Shown: piece after piece, positions 25,141-35,700 of the stretch
Layout: each line of letters begins with the position of its first letter
Position numbering within the stretch: the first letter of the stretch is position 1
DNA from: Epiperipatus broadwayi
Lineage: Eukaryota; Onychophora; Udeonychophora; Euonychophora; Peripatidae
Direction: 5' to 3'
DNA: 64,000 nt
Assembly: GCA_028023455.1 (NCBI GenBank)
Contig: JAQFVV010006310.1
Span: 3,348,001 to 3,412,000 of the forward strand
The notes under the pieces: generated by a model
Seen by the model: the letters and a program-made list of their open reading frames with translations, nothing else
Told to the model about the DNA's origin: nothing
The model's database searches: none
Made by a program: the position numbers and the translations under genes

Positions 25141-26439
25141 ATATAGGAAGTTAAGTTTAAGCATATTTAAAAATATATATACATGAATTTACTTTATAAC
25201 TTGTGTTATGTATGTTTTGTTTGGAAATGTAAAGTGCTTTAAAATACACACATAGTGAGAGAGATTGGTCTGACTTCTGTGTGGATGGATGGTTGTGATA
25301 TGATAAAGCTAAGGTGAAAGGAGTAGTAATGAATCAAAAAACTTGGAAATATTTAACATCATTGGATTTTATTTTGTAAAATATTATGTAGAATATCAGT
25401 CATAACAAAGTAATGAAAAGAAATCAACAGTTGAAATTATTTGAATGTGATAATTAATCATATGGCATGTTAAATAACATTGTATTCCATTTGTCTGGGT
25501 TTTCTAAAATCATTTCAAACATTGCTTTTAAATTTTTTCAGCATTCAAAGAGCATTTGTATAATTCTTTCCCTATATGTTCATGTTGTTGCATTTACAAA
25601 TGAAAATATTTTAAATTTAGTTGATTATTATGTTTTGTAAAACTATGATTTTTCAAAAATTTGAGACTAAATGAGATTTAATCCGTGAACCTTGCAATGA
25701 GCAAAAAGCACTTTTGAACGCTCTTGCTTTATCTTTGCATACCTAGACATTATAGCTGTTCTATCATAGAGTTATGCAATTAACTTTTTTTTCCAATACT
25801 ATTTTTATAAAAGTTTAAATATATTCAGCTAAAGCAAACGGTGTTTTATTATAGCAAATTATTATAAATTGTTCATGAAGTTTTTCATTTAAATAATATT
25901 TATGGACAGTTAATAAATGTGATATATTTCTAAAATCAATAGTTTCTACACTAATATAATTAAAACATTTTTGACAGAGTCTGTAAATCATTCTGTATTT
26001 GATTAGAAATTACTAAAATAGACTTGCAGGATATAAATGTCATGATGGCAGTAGTTCATCTTAATTACTTAACAAATGTATAGTATCAATATAGTTGATT
26101 GTAGAAAATTTTTTTGCTTGCTGTTAGCTGAAAGATTTTATTTCTTTTTGAAGCCTTCCTAATGTCCACTGCATATATTCTTGTTACTGCAATTATTCTT
26201 ATTATTATTTCAATGAAATGGATGGCTGAAGAGCTGTGGGTTGGAGTAATTTGAAGCCCGTCCATTAAAGTATGAAGATTCACTATCTTAATATAAAGCT
26301 GAACACTGATTGTATATATGTGTGGAGATAGTAATCCGGACCAACTGATGATTGCTGGTTTAGCATGAAATACGTATATTGGTGATCATTTATAATAATA
26401 ATAAATTAATACGTAAATTAATACACTGTACAGACTTAC
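25141..26439. other. AT-rich spacer
   Basis: No gene seen. The stretch 26295-26395 (agtaatccggaccaactgat ... agcatgaaatacgtatattgg) matches 56932-56990 inside the large palindrome at 56.2-57.1 kb, so a fragment of that repeat family sits here. The remainder is unassigned. Confidence 0.5.
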
Positions 26440-26545
26440 ATACACCTGCACATATATAATGTAATATATAAGGGATTCGAACTCAGACTTTCCCACAACC
26501 CTCAACTCTCCATGCCATCTCATATTGCTGAACCACCTGATCATA
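26440..26545 (-). mobile_element. tRNA-derived SINE head (second family)
   Basis: On the minus strand a tRNA-like region can be read. It has an A-box-like aggtggttcagcaatatgag (about 26538-26519), an anticodon-arm-like part, and a canonical B box gagttcgaatccc (about 26486-26470). The B box is intact, while the tRNA arms do not close convincingly, so a SINE head is more likely than a tRNA gene. It differs from the SINE at 1265 and 31643. Degenerate matches to its 5' part occur near 31380-31420. Confidence 0.6.
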
Positions 26546-26576
26546 CACATGTTGAAAATATACTTGTCAATTAAAA

Positions 26577-26725
26577 ATAAATTGAATACAGTCAATCTAC
26601 CATGTAGACTGTTGCCTGTTAGCTGTCTTTAAATTCCCCTAAACGAAAATTTAATTTGCAAATATTGTAATTATTTTTATTTAATTGTTAACTGAATTCA
26701 TTACCAATTGTAAAATTTTAATAGG
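26577..26725 (+). repeat. 150-bp repeat shared with 31187-31332
   Basis: The stretch from cttgtcaattaaaaataa through taaattcccctaaacgaaaa to taataggatgc is repeated in the same orientation at about 31187-31332, including the exact words taaattcccct, attgaattcattaccaattg (nearly exact here) and taataggatgc. At 31.2 kb it directly follows the right arm of the large inverted repeat, so it is probably the terminal part of that repeat family. Confidence 0.7.
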
Positions 26726-27119
26726 ATGCTTACCATTTCATTTGGGGGCCTGATTCCGGGATTATCTTGATTAAAACAAGCAGGGATTGAACCCAGTTTA
26801 GTTTTAAAATATATTTTATTATTATTAAAATTTGCAAAAATATAATATTTGATCAGATGTGAAATAGAATCATTTATTTCATTATAAAAAAAAATCGTTC
26901 GATAAACTCATAAATGTTTTGGATAAAAAATAGTGATAGAGATTCATTGGTAGAGATGATAGTAATATGCTAATCAATAAAATAAAGCATTTAAGTTAAA
27001 ATATCTTCCAGTTCTAGAAAGGTTGCATGATGGAAAGAGGGTGAGTAGTTTTTATATACATTTTTTTTAATAAAATTTTTATAGGAAATTGAGTTGAATA
27101 ATTTTGTTTATATAATATA

Positions 27120-28850
27120 TATGATTACCTGAACTAGAGACAAAATAGAAGCTCAGGAAAGTAAAATTAATACTCAGAATAGTGAGTTTAAAAACATGAT
27201 CATGAACATGTTCACAGAATTGAATAAAAAAACTTGAAAAACAAAGTGGAGATCTTAAAACACAAACACAGAATGGAATAGAAAGTTTGAAAAACAAAAT
27301 GAAGATCTTAAAACACAAAATAAGGAAATTAAAGAGGATATGAAAAGCATGTTTAAAAACAAAATACAGAAACTAAAGAGAATACAGAAAGAATGTTTAA
27401 AAAACAAAATACAGAGACTAAAAAGAACATGGAAAGCATGTTCACAAAAATGAAAAACCAAATTGAGAGTCAGACAAAGGATAACAAACAACAGATAGAT
27501 CAATTAACTGTGAAAATAATAGGTTGGAAAATCGTTTTGTAGAGTTAGAATGCAAAAATTGTGAAGTAAATCTTGAAGTTCAAGTGAATAAATGTGATCA
27601 GGATAAGAAATTTGAACAATTGCATGAGATAGTTGAAAAGATAAAAATAGAGAATAGACAAAGGTTGACTCAAGCAAAAGTAGAAATCAACTACTTGACT
27701 CAAGCAGTTGAAAATATTCACATAAAAGGTGAGAGCCAAATTAAAATGCAGGAAGAATAGAGATTAGTGAAAATAGAGCTAGATATCAAAAAAAAAATCT
27801 CATCTAAAGTTGACTTGGCTATAGAAAAATTAAGTAGTGCATATGAAAATGTTAGTAGATGTTGATGTGTGTATATAATTCTAATCCCAATATAATCAAT
27901 CAATTTTTAACAAATCAGGGTTTTTTCAGGATGCACAGGTGAGGTTTCAAGTATATTAGCAGTTTGGAAAGATATTTTAGATTAAATAAATTGACTGAAG
28001 AAGCTAAAATTGTGATTGCTTGTAGTCATCTCCAAAGCGTGTCTCACGCATAGTGGGAATTATTGTTTGACCAACCTGTAAATTTTGACCAATTTAAACA
28101 GGTTCTATTAAAATCATACTGGAGTGTGGATTGTCAGGAAAGGATCAAACCCTGTATTGCACAAGAAAAATGTAGACTTGGAGAGGCATTCATTCCATTT
28201 TTTGATGGAAAGTAGCCAAATTACAAGCCTTGATTGCCAATCCTTTATCTAAAAGCCAGATTGTATGCATGGTTAGGCATAGTTTTCTTAATCACATTGA
28301 GCAGATGCTAATAGGTAATGACAGAAAAACTGTAGAACAAATAGCTGAATTACTCATTGCATTTGATAACAGCAAACCTGCAAATGAGGATGAGCTAGAA
28401 AGAGATTTAAACCCCAACACCGAGAGACATTTGAAAGGGGATCTGAACCCCAGATAAATTCCATTAGGTACAAAAAAACCATTGTATGAAGAAAGACCTG
28501 AAGGTCTTAGTTCATGGATACTACATGAAAATGGGAAGGTCAACAGGTAGGGTCACTAGTTCCAATAGGACAACAATCGTTGAACTGGAAGTGGAACTGA
28601 TATTAATATTGGGGAATGTTACCATCAGTCTAGTCATAAACCACAATCTCCTAACATAAAAACAAATCATACTGCTGATACAGCTATTAAAAAAGAATAT
28701 AATGATAAAGCAGAAATTGAAGAAAGAAAAAAATATTTGGCAGAAATAGGGGGTGAGTTTATTGAAATTTAATCCTTCTATAAATAAGAATGGTCTCTTA
28801 ATAGAAAATTCTGGATTTGTCAATGGGTATTGATAGAGGAAAATGGATAA
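27120..28850 (+). pseudogene. Broken retrotransposon gag-like gene
   Basis: The + strand carries a lysine- and glutamate-rich, coiled-coil-like coding region in several frames. The first part (27120-27500) has repeated KTQNKEIKED-like units built on short tandem repeats of aaaacaaaat. Next is an open frame at 27524-27760. Downstream, 27985-28140 gives LTEEAKIVIACSHLQS, a WELLFDQPVNFDQFKQV stretch and a KSYWS motif. These match the capsid region of gag proteins from arthropod LTR retrotransposons, where F-K-x-L-F-L-x-x-Y-W is typical. The 28230-28457 frame continues with VRHSFLNHIEQML and KTVEQIAELL, as expected for the C-terminal half of that domain. Stops and frameshifts separate the pieces. 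No protease, polymerase, integrase or long terminal repeats were seen, so this is an isolated relic. Minus-strand open frames in this region are shadows. Confidence 0.6.
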
Positions 28851-29037
28851 ATAATTTATATTATACATCACAAAAGTAGATACTACTGAGCATTGAAAAA
28901 AAAATTAATTGTACCGTTCAAATGCTAAAACAATAGTTAAGAAAAAGTCATGGCAAATGAATTAGATATAATAATGATACTTCATTTAATATTGAAAGGT
29001 TGCTAAACAAAAAAAAACATAGAAGTACTGCTTTGAT

Positions 29038-29285
29038 ATTCCTGAAGGTTTGTGACAATGGTGTTCTAGTTGTATTTTTATATTGGACTATTTCCATTAT
29101 CTAATATATGTAGTGAATGACTTCAGAAAAATTTAACTTTATTTAAATATTCCAAATACATTCAGCTGTTGCTATTACTAACAGTTGAATGTATTTGGAA
29201 TATTTAAATAAAGTTAAATTTTTCTAAAGACATTCAATACATATATTTGATGATGTAAATAGTCCAATATAAAAATACAACTGCT
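29038..29285. mobile_element. Palindromic foldback element (about 245 bp)
   Basis: The left arm (29068-29170) is the reverse complement of the right arm (29180-29283) with few mismatches. The loop is only about nine bases, gctattact. The left side continues outward as cctgaaggtttgtgacaatgg. The sequence at 35565-35690 is homologous to the right half, and 37565-37645 to its outer part. The family therefore seems to end in ccatcatcacaaatcttcagg. No coding capacity. RNA or single strands from it would form a very long hairpin. Confidence 0.83.
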
Positions 29286-29564
29286 TTGAAACTCTAAATG
29301 TTGATAGAAATTTCAAAAATTCCTATTTAAATCCAAATTTTATACTCTACTTTGCAACAATGTCAATAAATGAATAGTTAAAGGAAAACATGAGTATATC
29401 ATTCTATTCTTTGCATTGTTGATTAAGCTGTATACAAAAACACTACATCATGTTGCTTTCTGTCTTGGTGATGAATGGAGTGTTTCATTGTTTTAAGATT
29501 GTCATGTTGTTTGATACTTCATAATTATTGTCTCAGCACTGTTTCTAACCATATTATTTTTATA

Positions 29565-29740
29565 TTTATCAGCCTCTAAGTCTCCACAGTGAACTAGACA
29601 TAGTCATATATTTATCAGTCTCTAAGTCTCCAAAATGATCTGGACAGTCTCATACTTGTTAGTCTCTAAGTCTCAAAATTGAACAATGCATATTTTGATA
29701 TTTGTCAGATCTCTAAGCCTTCAGATAGAACAAGACTTTA
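29565..29740 (+). repeat. Tandem repeat, about 45-bp unit, four copies
   Basis: Four successive units begin near 29565, 29611, 29656 and 29701, each with tttatcagtctctaagtctc or a close variant, followed by a diverging part with a gaac or gatc word. Copies one and two are most alike and the fourth is most diverged. It is a short minisatellite with no coding signal. Confidence 0.8.
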
Positions 29741-30112
29741 TTTAAATGCATTGTTTATTATATGATTTGGTTGATGTTATATTTGAGCTCGAGATAGCTC
29801 TCTTGGTATCCATATTGCATGATACACTCGCTGTTAGTGGGAAATATTCTTGTTCATCTCATCATTGTAGGCAGATGATCGGGTCCAGTAATAATTTTCA
29901 TTGACTTAATGGAATTTTTTTTTATGAATACCAATGTACTAGATTTGTAAATATGATATTATTTGTTATGTTCATACCAGTTTGTAGGACCATTCCCAAA
30001 GAAGTATAGCTAAGCTTAACATGTAAATTGAAAAAAATTGTCTTTTTATGTAGAAATAAAATCAATATTTATCACTAAATCAACTATTTTATTTTTAAAT
30101 GAAGAAGGTGTA

Positions 30113-31205
30113 TATGTAACCCTCACTTGGGAGTTACAAACATGGCTTCAATACAAATATTTTTTTGTTATTATGCATAACAAAATATTACAGTTATGTA
30201 TATAGAATAAATTTTAAAGTGATTTTAAAATGTTAAAAAAAAAAGCGGGAAAGATAAAATGTTATTACTTTAAATTCTTTTAAAAATAAAGAATATTTTT
30301 TCTTTTTTAAAACAAAAATGTTGTTATGGTAAACAACGAAAGCTTTTAAAACTCATCTGCTTTTTCAAGAAACTGGGAAAAGAATTGTAATGCACTTCAC
30401 CATGATATCTCTTACTGTCAAAAAGTCAATGAAATTTTGTAAAGATTTTTAGTTTATATCATGCATTTTATGGAGTAGAGAATCTTCCAGGATGCTTTCC
30501 TTGATCTTTCTAAGATTGTGTTGAGCATTGAACTGTGGACCAAGAAATGCTTTAAAATTTGGCTTTGACTGCTAATCTATTCATTACTATTGAATGCTAA
30601 AAAAACATTTGAGTTACTTATTATAAAAGCAAAATTAGCCATCTAAAATGATTATCTTGTGGAAGTGTACTTCTATAAATTAACTTGTTAATCTACTTAT
30701 TTTAATTGCTCAGAAGAAAACTGCAATAAAAAATCTCATAAGAAAACTACCTTTGAAGGAACCAAAAGAAGTTAAAATCTTATATTGCCAGAAAGCATTA
30801 AAATTCAATGATTAATGGTTGTGTTTTCCCACAATTACAGATACAAAATGTACATGTGGTCTCACAAAGACATTGAACTTTCTATAGATATTTTCTATGA
30901 GTTTGTAAATTACAAAGATTTTTTCCTTCTCACGCGGGGTTGCCATATAATTTTCTTAATTGTACATATGTAAATGGATTTTTTCATTATCATTATAATA
31001 CTATTCTCTTTGTTTGTCATTCCTCATTCGAACTAAGTTGATTATTTATTTTGTTAATGTAATAAATTATTAGTGAAAGGGGGAGGGGATAACAATTAGG
31101 AAATATACTTGAATGTGTATGGAAACTTATTTTTATGCATATTCAATTTGATCATTACTTGTGATTAGAATCTACTTGTTAATTAAAAATAATTTGTATT
31201 CATTT
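30113..31205 (+). repeat. Right arm of the large inverted repeat (about 1.09 kb)
   Basis: Inverted copy of 24085-25140. On the + strand it preserves pieces of the same peptide seen on the minus strand of the left arm: SEENCN around 30713-30731, YRYKMYM around 30839-30860, HKDIE around 30867-30881, and FFLLT around 30919-30934. In-frame stops interrupt it. Matching peptide pieces in two diverged copies suggest the repeat derives from a coding element, but I cannot name the protein. The arms are about 5 kb apart and enclose the gag-like relic, a SINE, a foldback element and a tandem repeat. Confidence 0.73.
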
Positions 31206-31642
31206 ACTCCACCATGTACACAGTCAACTATTAGCTGATTTTAAATTCCCCTAGTAGAAAATTCAATTTGCCAGATATTGTAATTGTTTTTATTATTTAA
31301 TTAATTGAATTCATTACCAATTGTTTTTAATAGGATGCGTATCTTTACAATATATATTTGATAAATTTCAAACTTCTATTCCATCTCATATTCCTAAAAC
31401 ATATGATCAAAGACATGTGAAAAAGGTAAAATTGTTTATTAAAAGCTGATATATTTAAAAAACAATTATTGATAAATGTGATAAGTTTGAAAATTACTTA
31501 AATAAATCAAACAAAATAACTAAATACATTCCATGGAAAAAAATATCTTGGAATTAAAAACGTGATCAAAAAAAAATCTACAGAACTTCTTTGAAATTTC
31601 AGATGGGTTTAAAAACTTGTTAAGTTCACTTTTTCTCGAAAT
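31206..31642. repeat. Repeat tail and AT-rich spacer
   Basis: The start (to about 31332) is the 150-bp repeat shared with 26577-26725. At 31381-31425, catatgatcaaagacatgtg followed by aaaaagg resembles 56378-56405 and 33750-33780, another scattered repeat fragment. The rest is unassigned. Confidence 0.55.
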
Positions 31643-31781
31643 AATTAATCGAAAAATGTCTTGCATTGGTGGTCGAGAGGTCAGCGCGACTGCCTTGCAC
31701 TTGCAGGTAGTTGCCCGGGTTGCGGGTTCGCGTCCCGGCCGATGCTAAGACCCTTAAAAAAAAAAATTAATCGAAAAATGT
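31643..31781 (+). mobile_element. tRNA-derived SINE, copy 2, with 17-bp target-site duplication
   Basis: The direct repeat aattaatcgaaaaatgt flanks the element exactly, at 31643-31659 and 31765-31781. The inserted part (31660-31764) has the same A box, B box (gggttcgcgtcccgg, around 31723-31737) and A tail as the copy at 1265-1384. The two bodies differ at only about two positions in the first 85 bp. The perfect 17-bp duplication shows insertion by target-primed reverse transcription, and recently on the scale of this window. A LINE partner is required for such movement but cannot be identified, because the tail is simply poly(A). Confidence 0.92.
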
Positions 31782-32633
31782 AACAACTTTATTGAACAAA
31801 ATTCCTTTGAGAGATGCTTACCGAAATTTAAAGCTTGTTTATAGTAGCTATTTTGATTTTTCAAGTTTAAAAAATAAATAGCGGTCTATAATTTCAATTT
31901 TTTTTTAAAAAAGACATTAATAAATTTCTTATATACATAAATTCTAAATTTAAATTCTACTTTCCTATAAGTAGCTTTATTTTGAATTTTAATCTTGACA
32001 GCAGTTATACCGAATATCTAGGGAAAGATCCCTTATAAAGCTAATAGAATTAAAAATCATATCCGAAGTGCTGCTACTGGTAAACAAGATAGCCTAACAA
32101 AATTAACTTTAATGTCAATAGAGAAGTATTTATTAATCCATTTGCTTAATAATCATAATAAAACAAGTTTATAAGAATAATACTTAAAGATTTTGTAAAA
32201 TAGGAATCGATTTATTTTCATTTTTTCCGTAGTGTATCCGCATTTTAATTTTACCATATCGTAATCATCTACAGTATAGAAATTCAGACTATTCTCTGAC
32301 ATAATTTTTAAATAAACTGACTTTAATTACTATTTTATAAATAAATATTTAATTAATTACGCACAAAAAAATGAATTTTTCCCCATCCTTTCTAATATCC
32401 CTGCTGCCCACAAGTGCATACCATTGTACTAAGAATGTACTCCATAGAAGAAAAAGGTTGAAGATCTCTATGTTAAGGCATTCTGAGTAAATACTTATAT
32501 CATTACCAGAAATCGATGTTTAATTGACGATATAATAATAACATATCGTGGAAACTGTTAATTGTCTGATTCATTTTATTAAATAATGAATTATAACACA
32601 TTTGATATCTTATTTACGTAAAAGTTCTCTTTA
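31782..32633. other. Region upstream of the C10 gene
   Basis: No additional gene or mobile element could be supported. The sequence is AT-rich without a CpG-rich island. Any distal regulatory elements cannot be recognised by eye. Confidence 0.5.
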
Positions 32634-32671
32634 CCAATCAGGACGTAATACAAATACTGCCCTCTTGTGGC
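32634..32671 (+). promoter_or_regulatory. CCAAT box and CTCF-like site before the C10 start codon
   Basis: A good NF-Y type CCAAT box (accaatcagg) has its CCAAT at 32634-32638, 57 bp before the ATG. At 32658-32671 the minus strand reads gccacaagagggca, close to the CTCF core pattern CCANNAGRNGGC. CCAAT boxes usually sit 60-100 bp upstream of transcription starts. Together with the short distance to the ATG, this suggests a very short 5' leader, or a start site at or near the ATG region. No TATA box at a sensible distance was found. Both calls rest on sequence likeness only. Confidence 0.4.
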
Positions 32672-32694
32672 AATTGTTGTATTTGTACTCTATT

Positions 32695-32743
32695 ATGGCT
32701 GCTGCTATCCAACAACCAATTTTAACGTCGGATCAAGCTAAAT
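32695..32743 (+). CDS. C12orf57: C10 coding exon 1
   Basis: Encodes 16 residues, MAAAIQQPILTSDQAK, plus the first base of a serine codon that is completed in exon 2. It is followed at once by a consensus donor gtaagt at 32744-32749. An open frame continues past the donor for 13 codons, but it has no counterpart in the family. Confidence 0.93.
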
Positions 32744-35700
32744 GTAAGTACAGTAACAAGAATTTATTGAAAATTCTGTTTAGATAAACACATTGAATTA
32801 TTTATATATAATCTTAAAATAAATTATAGATTTTTGAGTGTACTTATTTTGTTAATATATTTATTATTGAATTATAATAAGTAATTTCAAATTGTACCGA
32901 ATATTGTTTATAACGTAGGTTAGAGTAAAACAACTTTCTTATTTCTACTTCCAAAGTTATAATTATCTATTTTGATTTAAATATTTTATCTGTTATAGTA
33001 AAAAAAATAAAAGTTTAAATCATTACAAAAATTAATGTGAAGATATTTTCGAATCCGAGTTAGAGTTAGTCATCGTAAAAGGGTGGGAATACATGAAACA
33101 TTCTTTATTAAATAATAGTTTTAGAAAGTAAATAATTTAATATGATGAAGAAGCAAAAGTGAAACATTTTTTTCAAATTAGAAATTGAAAGAAGTTCTAA
33201 ATTTTTATTAGAAATGGTATCTGTAAAGGACAAATTATTTATCCGAGATTAGGATTCTTAATGGAAAAGCGGTAGATTTCGTAAAACATGCTCACTCTGG
33301 ATTTTTTTAATATTTTTTTTTAAACTAAATAATGAATAGTCAAACAATATAAACTGTTAAAATTTATAAATTGAAATATATATGTATATTTTTATTATGA
33401 CTGGTTATATTTATAATGGATCGGATCAATGGAGAAACTGAATCACACAGATGCTGCAATCTCCTTTGACATTGTACCGAGATTTTTTTTTTAAAAAAAA
33501 AGTTTTTACAACAATATTATACTTTCATATACAAGCGTCAAACTTTCCGCATTCACAACTTTGACACTATCCACTTCAACCAATTACATTAATGCTTATT
33601 ATTAATCATTTATTACGTTAGAAATTATTATACTATTCCTAACCCAATTAAAGATTAATGTTTTTTTTTTTTAATTAAGCATGTGAAATCCAACTTCATA
33701 TCTTTTTACACATATAATATTTTTTTCAGATACATTCAACCTCATTCTTGAAACATATGGAAAAAGACATCTGAAAAAGATAAAAAACACCAAACTGCAT
33801 TTTTAGTTGGACCAGGGCCCAACTATATTTGTTCAGTATTTATCAATATCAGGTTATTACAATTTGATTTACAAATATCAGATTTTTAGGTCTTAGATCA
33901 TGAAATGTATTTTGAGAATCATTTGTCTTTTTTAAATCACTAAAAAAAATTGTATGTTACAAGAAAGTATGATTGAGTGGAATTTTTAAGTTTATTCAAA
34001 AAGGTTTCAATTAAAACAGGTTTAATTACACAATTCCTTAAATTTATTCAGCATATGGATTTTTTTTTTTAAAAATCCAGTTTAATTATTAACAAAATAT
34101 AACAGTTATAGATAATCCACCTAGCAGATAGATTATCACTTCATTTTATTGTCATTTAATTCTGTCACTGTATCCATAAATTCAAGTTTTAATTTATATG
34201 GTTCATGATTTATTTTTATTCACATCTACATAGATCAGTTATTGCTTGATTTTATTTTTTGAAGCAAATGAACACAGTAACTATAGGTTGTCTTCAATCA
34301 GTTAATGAGAGTTCATTTGCATCTAGGAAAATCAATTGTAGATTGACAATATAAATTTATATATATTTCTTTTTTCATTAGGATGTAAAACATTTTTATA
34401 AATATATATTTTAACAATTAGTATAAAAACCATGCACATAATGGATTGTAAGATATCAAATTATTATATGCTTATGGAAATCAGTTTTCTTGGTCATTAT
34501 AAATAGGAACTCTACAGTCATAATCAAATGGTTCATTATTCAGGAAATGAACTAACATTGAGGTTTGATCCAGGGATCTTTAGCTCCAGGATAATCTAAA
34601 CATTTGATTTGTAAATTGTGATGTATAATAAAAGAGTTTTTCAGTCATTCAAAATTCTTAAACATATTTGCAATGTGCATAAAATATTTCTAGTCTAGTG
34701 AAAAATAATTCTTAAAACTTATTTATTGTGTTTCGGTTGTCATTAGTTGGAGTTTAGTACAGTAGCTTCTAATGTCATCAATCATCTATTCGTACTTATG
34801 ATGTTAGTGGGATTGTCTATATGTGTGCAACCATATTCTCATCTTTTGATTAATTACAACAATATTGACTCTTTTTTCTAAGTTTTTCTATTTTTTTTTT
34901 TATCTTTTAGGGTTAGAATGGCCATATTTATTAATGAATGACTGATAATGATATGAATATTTATTTAAAAGGGTAGTAGCTTGGAGACCATACTGCTGCC
35001 GTCAGATGGTGCTGCGACACCATCAACAACCAGCCTGAAAATTGCAAGTGATAAATTTATTTGCAAAAGTGGTTGAAAATCGACAAATAAAAATGCCTAA
35101 GGCAAAATATGTCCAACAAATACATCGAAACTACAAATTATAAAAAAAAAGCCAAGAAAATGCCAAAAAATTCAAATTATAAAAAAAAAACCGGTAGATA
35201 GCGAGGAAAAGCTACAAAGAAGAAAATTCAAAGAAGCTGCTCACATGACAGTGACAAGTAATCCCATAAGTCAACTTAGTGTGACTATACATAATGTATG
35301 CAAACATTAATCAGTTTTGCTCTTAGGAAAAAGTGGAGAAATCAGAAGGAACCTCATAGATAAGTACACAAAATTTTTACTGAGTGTTGCCTTTGGCAGA
35401 ATGGCTCAGTTGGTCAGATCTTTACCTTAAAATTCAGTATTCATGAATCTAAGGGTTAAAGTTTTATTCCCATGCTAGTACTGTCATTATTCAGGCCAGC
35501 AACACCTGAAAAGGAAAGGAATACCTCTCGAAAAGTGCATATTCTAATCTGTGTGCTATTACTAACAGTTGGATGTAATTAAAATATTTAAATTTTTTTA
35601 AAGACATTCAATAGTTAATATTAAATGATGGAAATAGTCCAATATATAAATATAACTAAAATACCATCATCACAAATCTTCAGGAAAACATTATTATATT

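Noticed and set aside
27079-27503. Two phenylalanine-rich minus-strand frames resembling membrane proteins
   Set aside because: They are the complement of the A-rich, lysine-rich gag-like coding repeats. Poly-F/L/C composition is the expected artefact.
28292-28871. Minus-strand frames of 83 and 116 codons
   Set aside because: Antisense shadows of the gag-like relic and its flanks. No motif seen.
35397-35475. Possible tRNA gene (ggctcagttggtc)
   Set aside because: The D-arm is good but the T-arm/B box is degraded and the acceptor ends do not pair. SINE relic.
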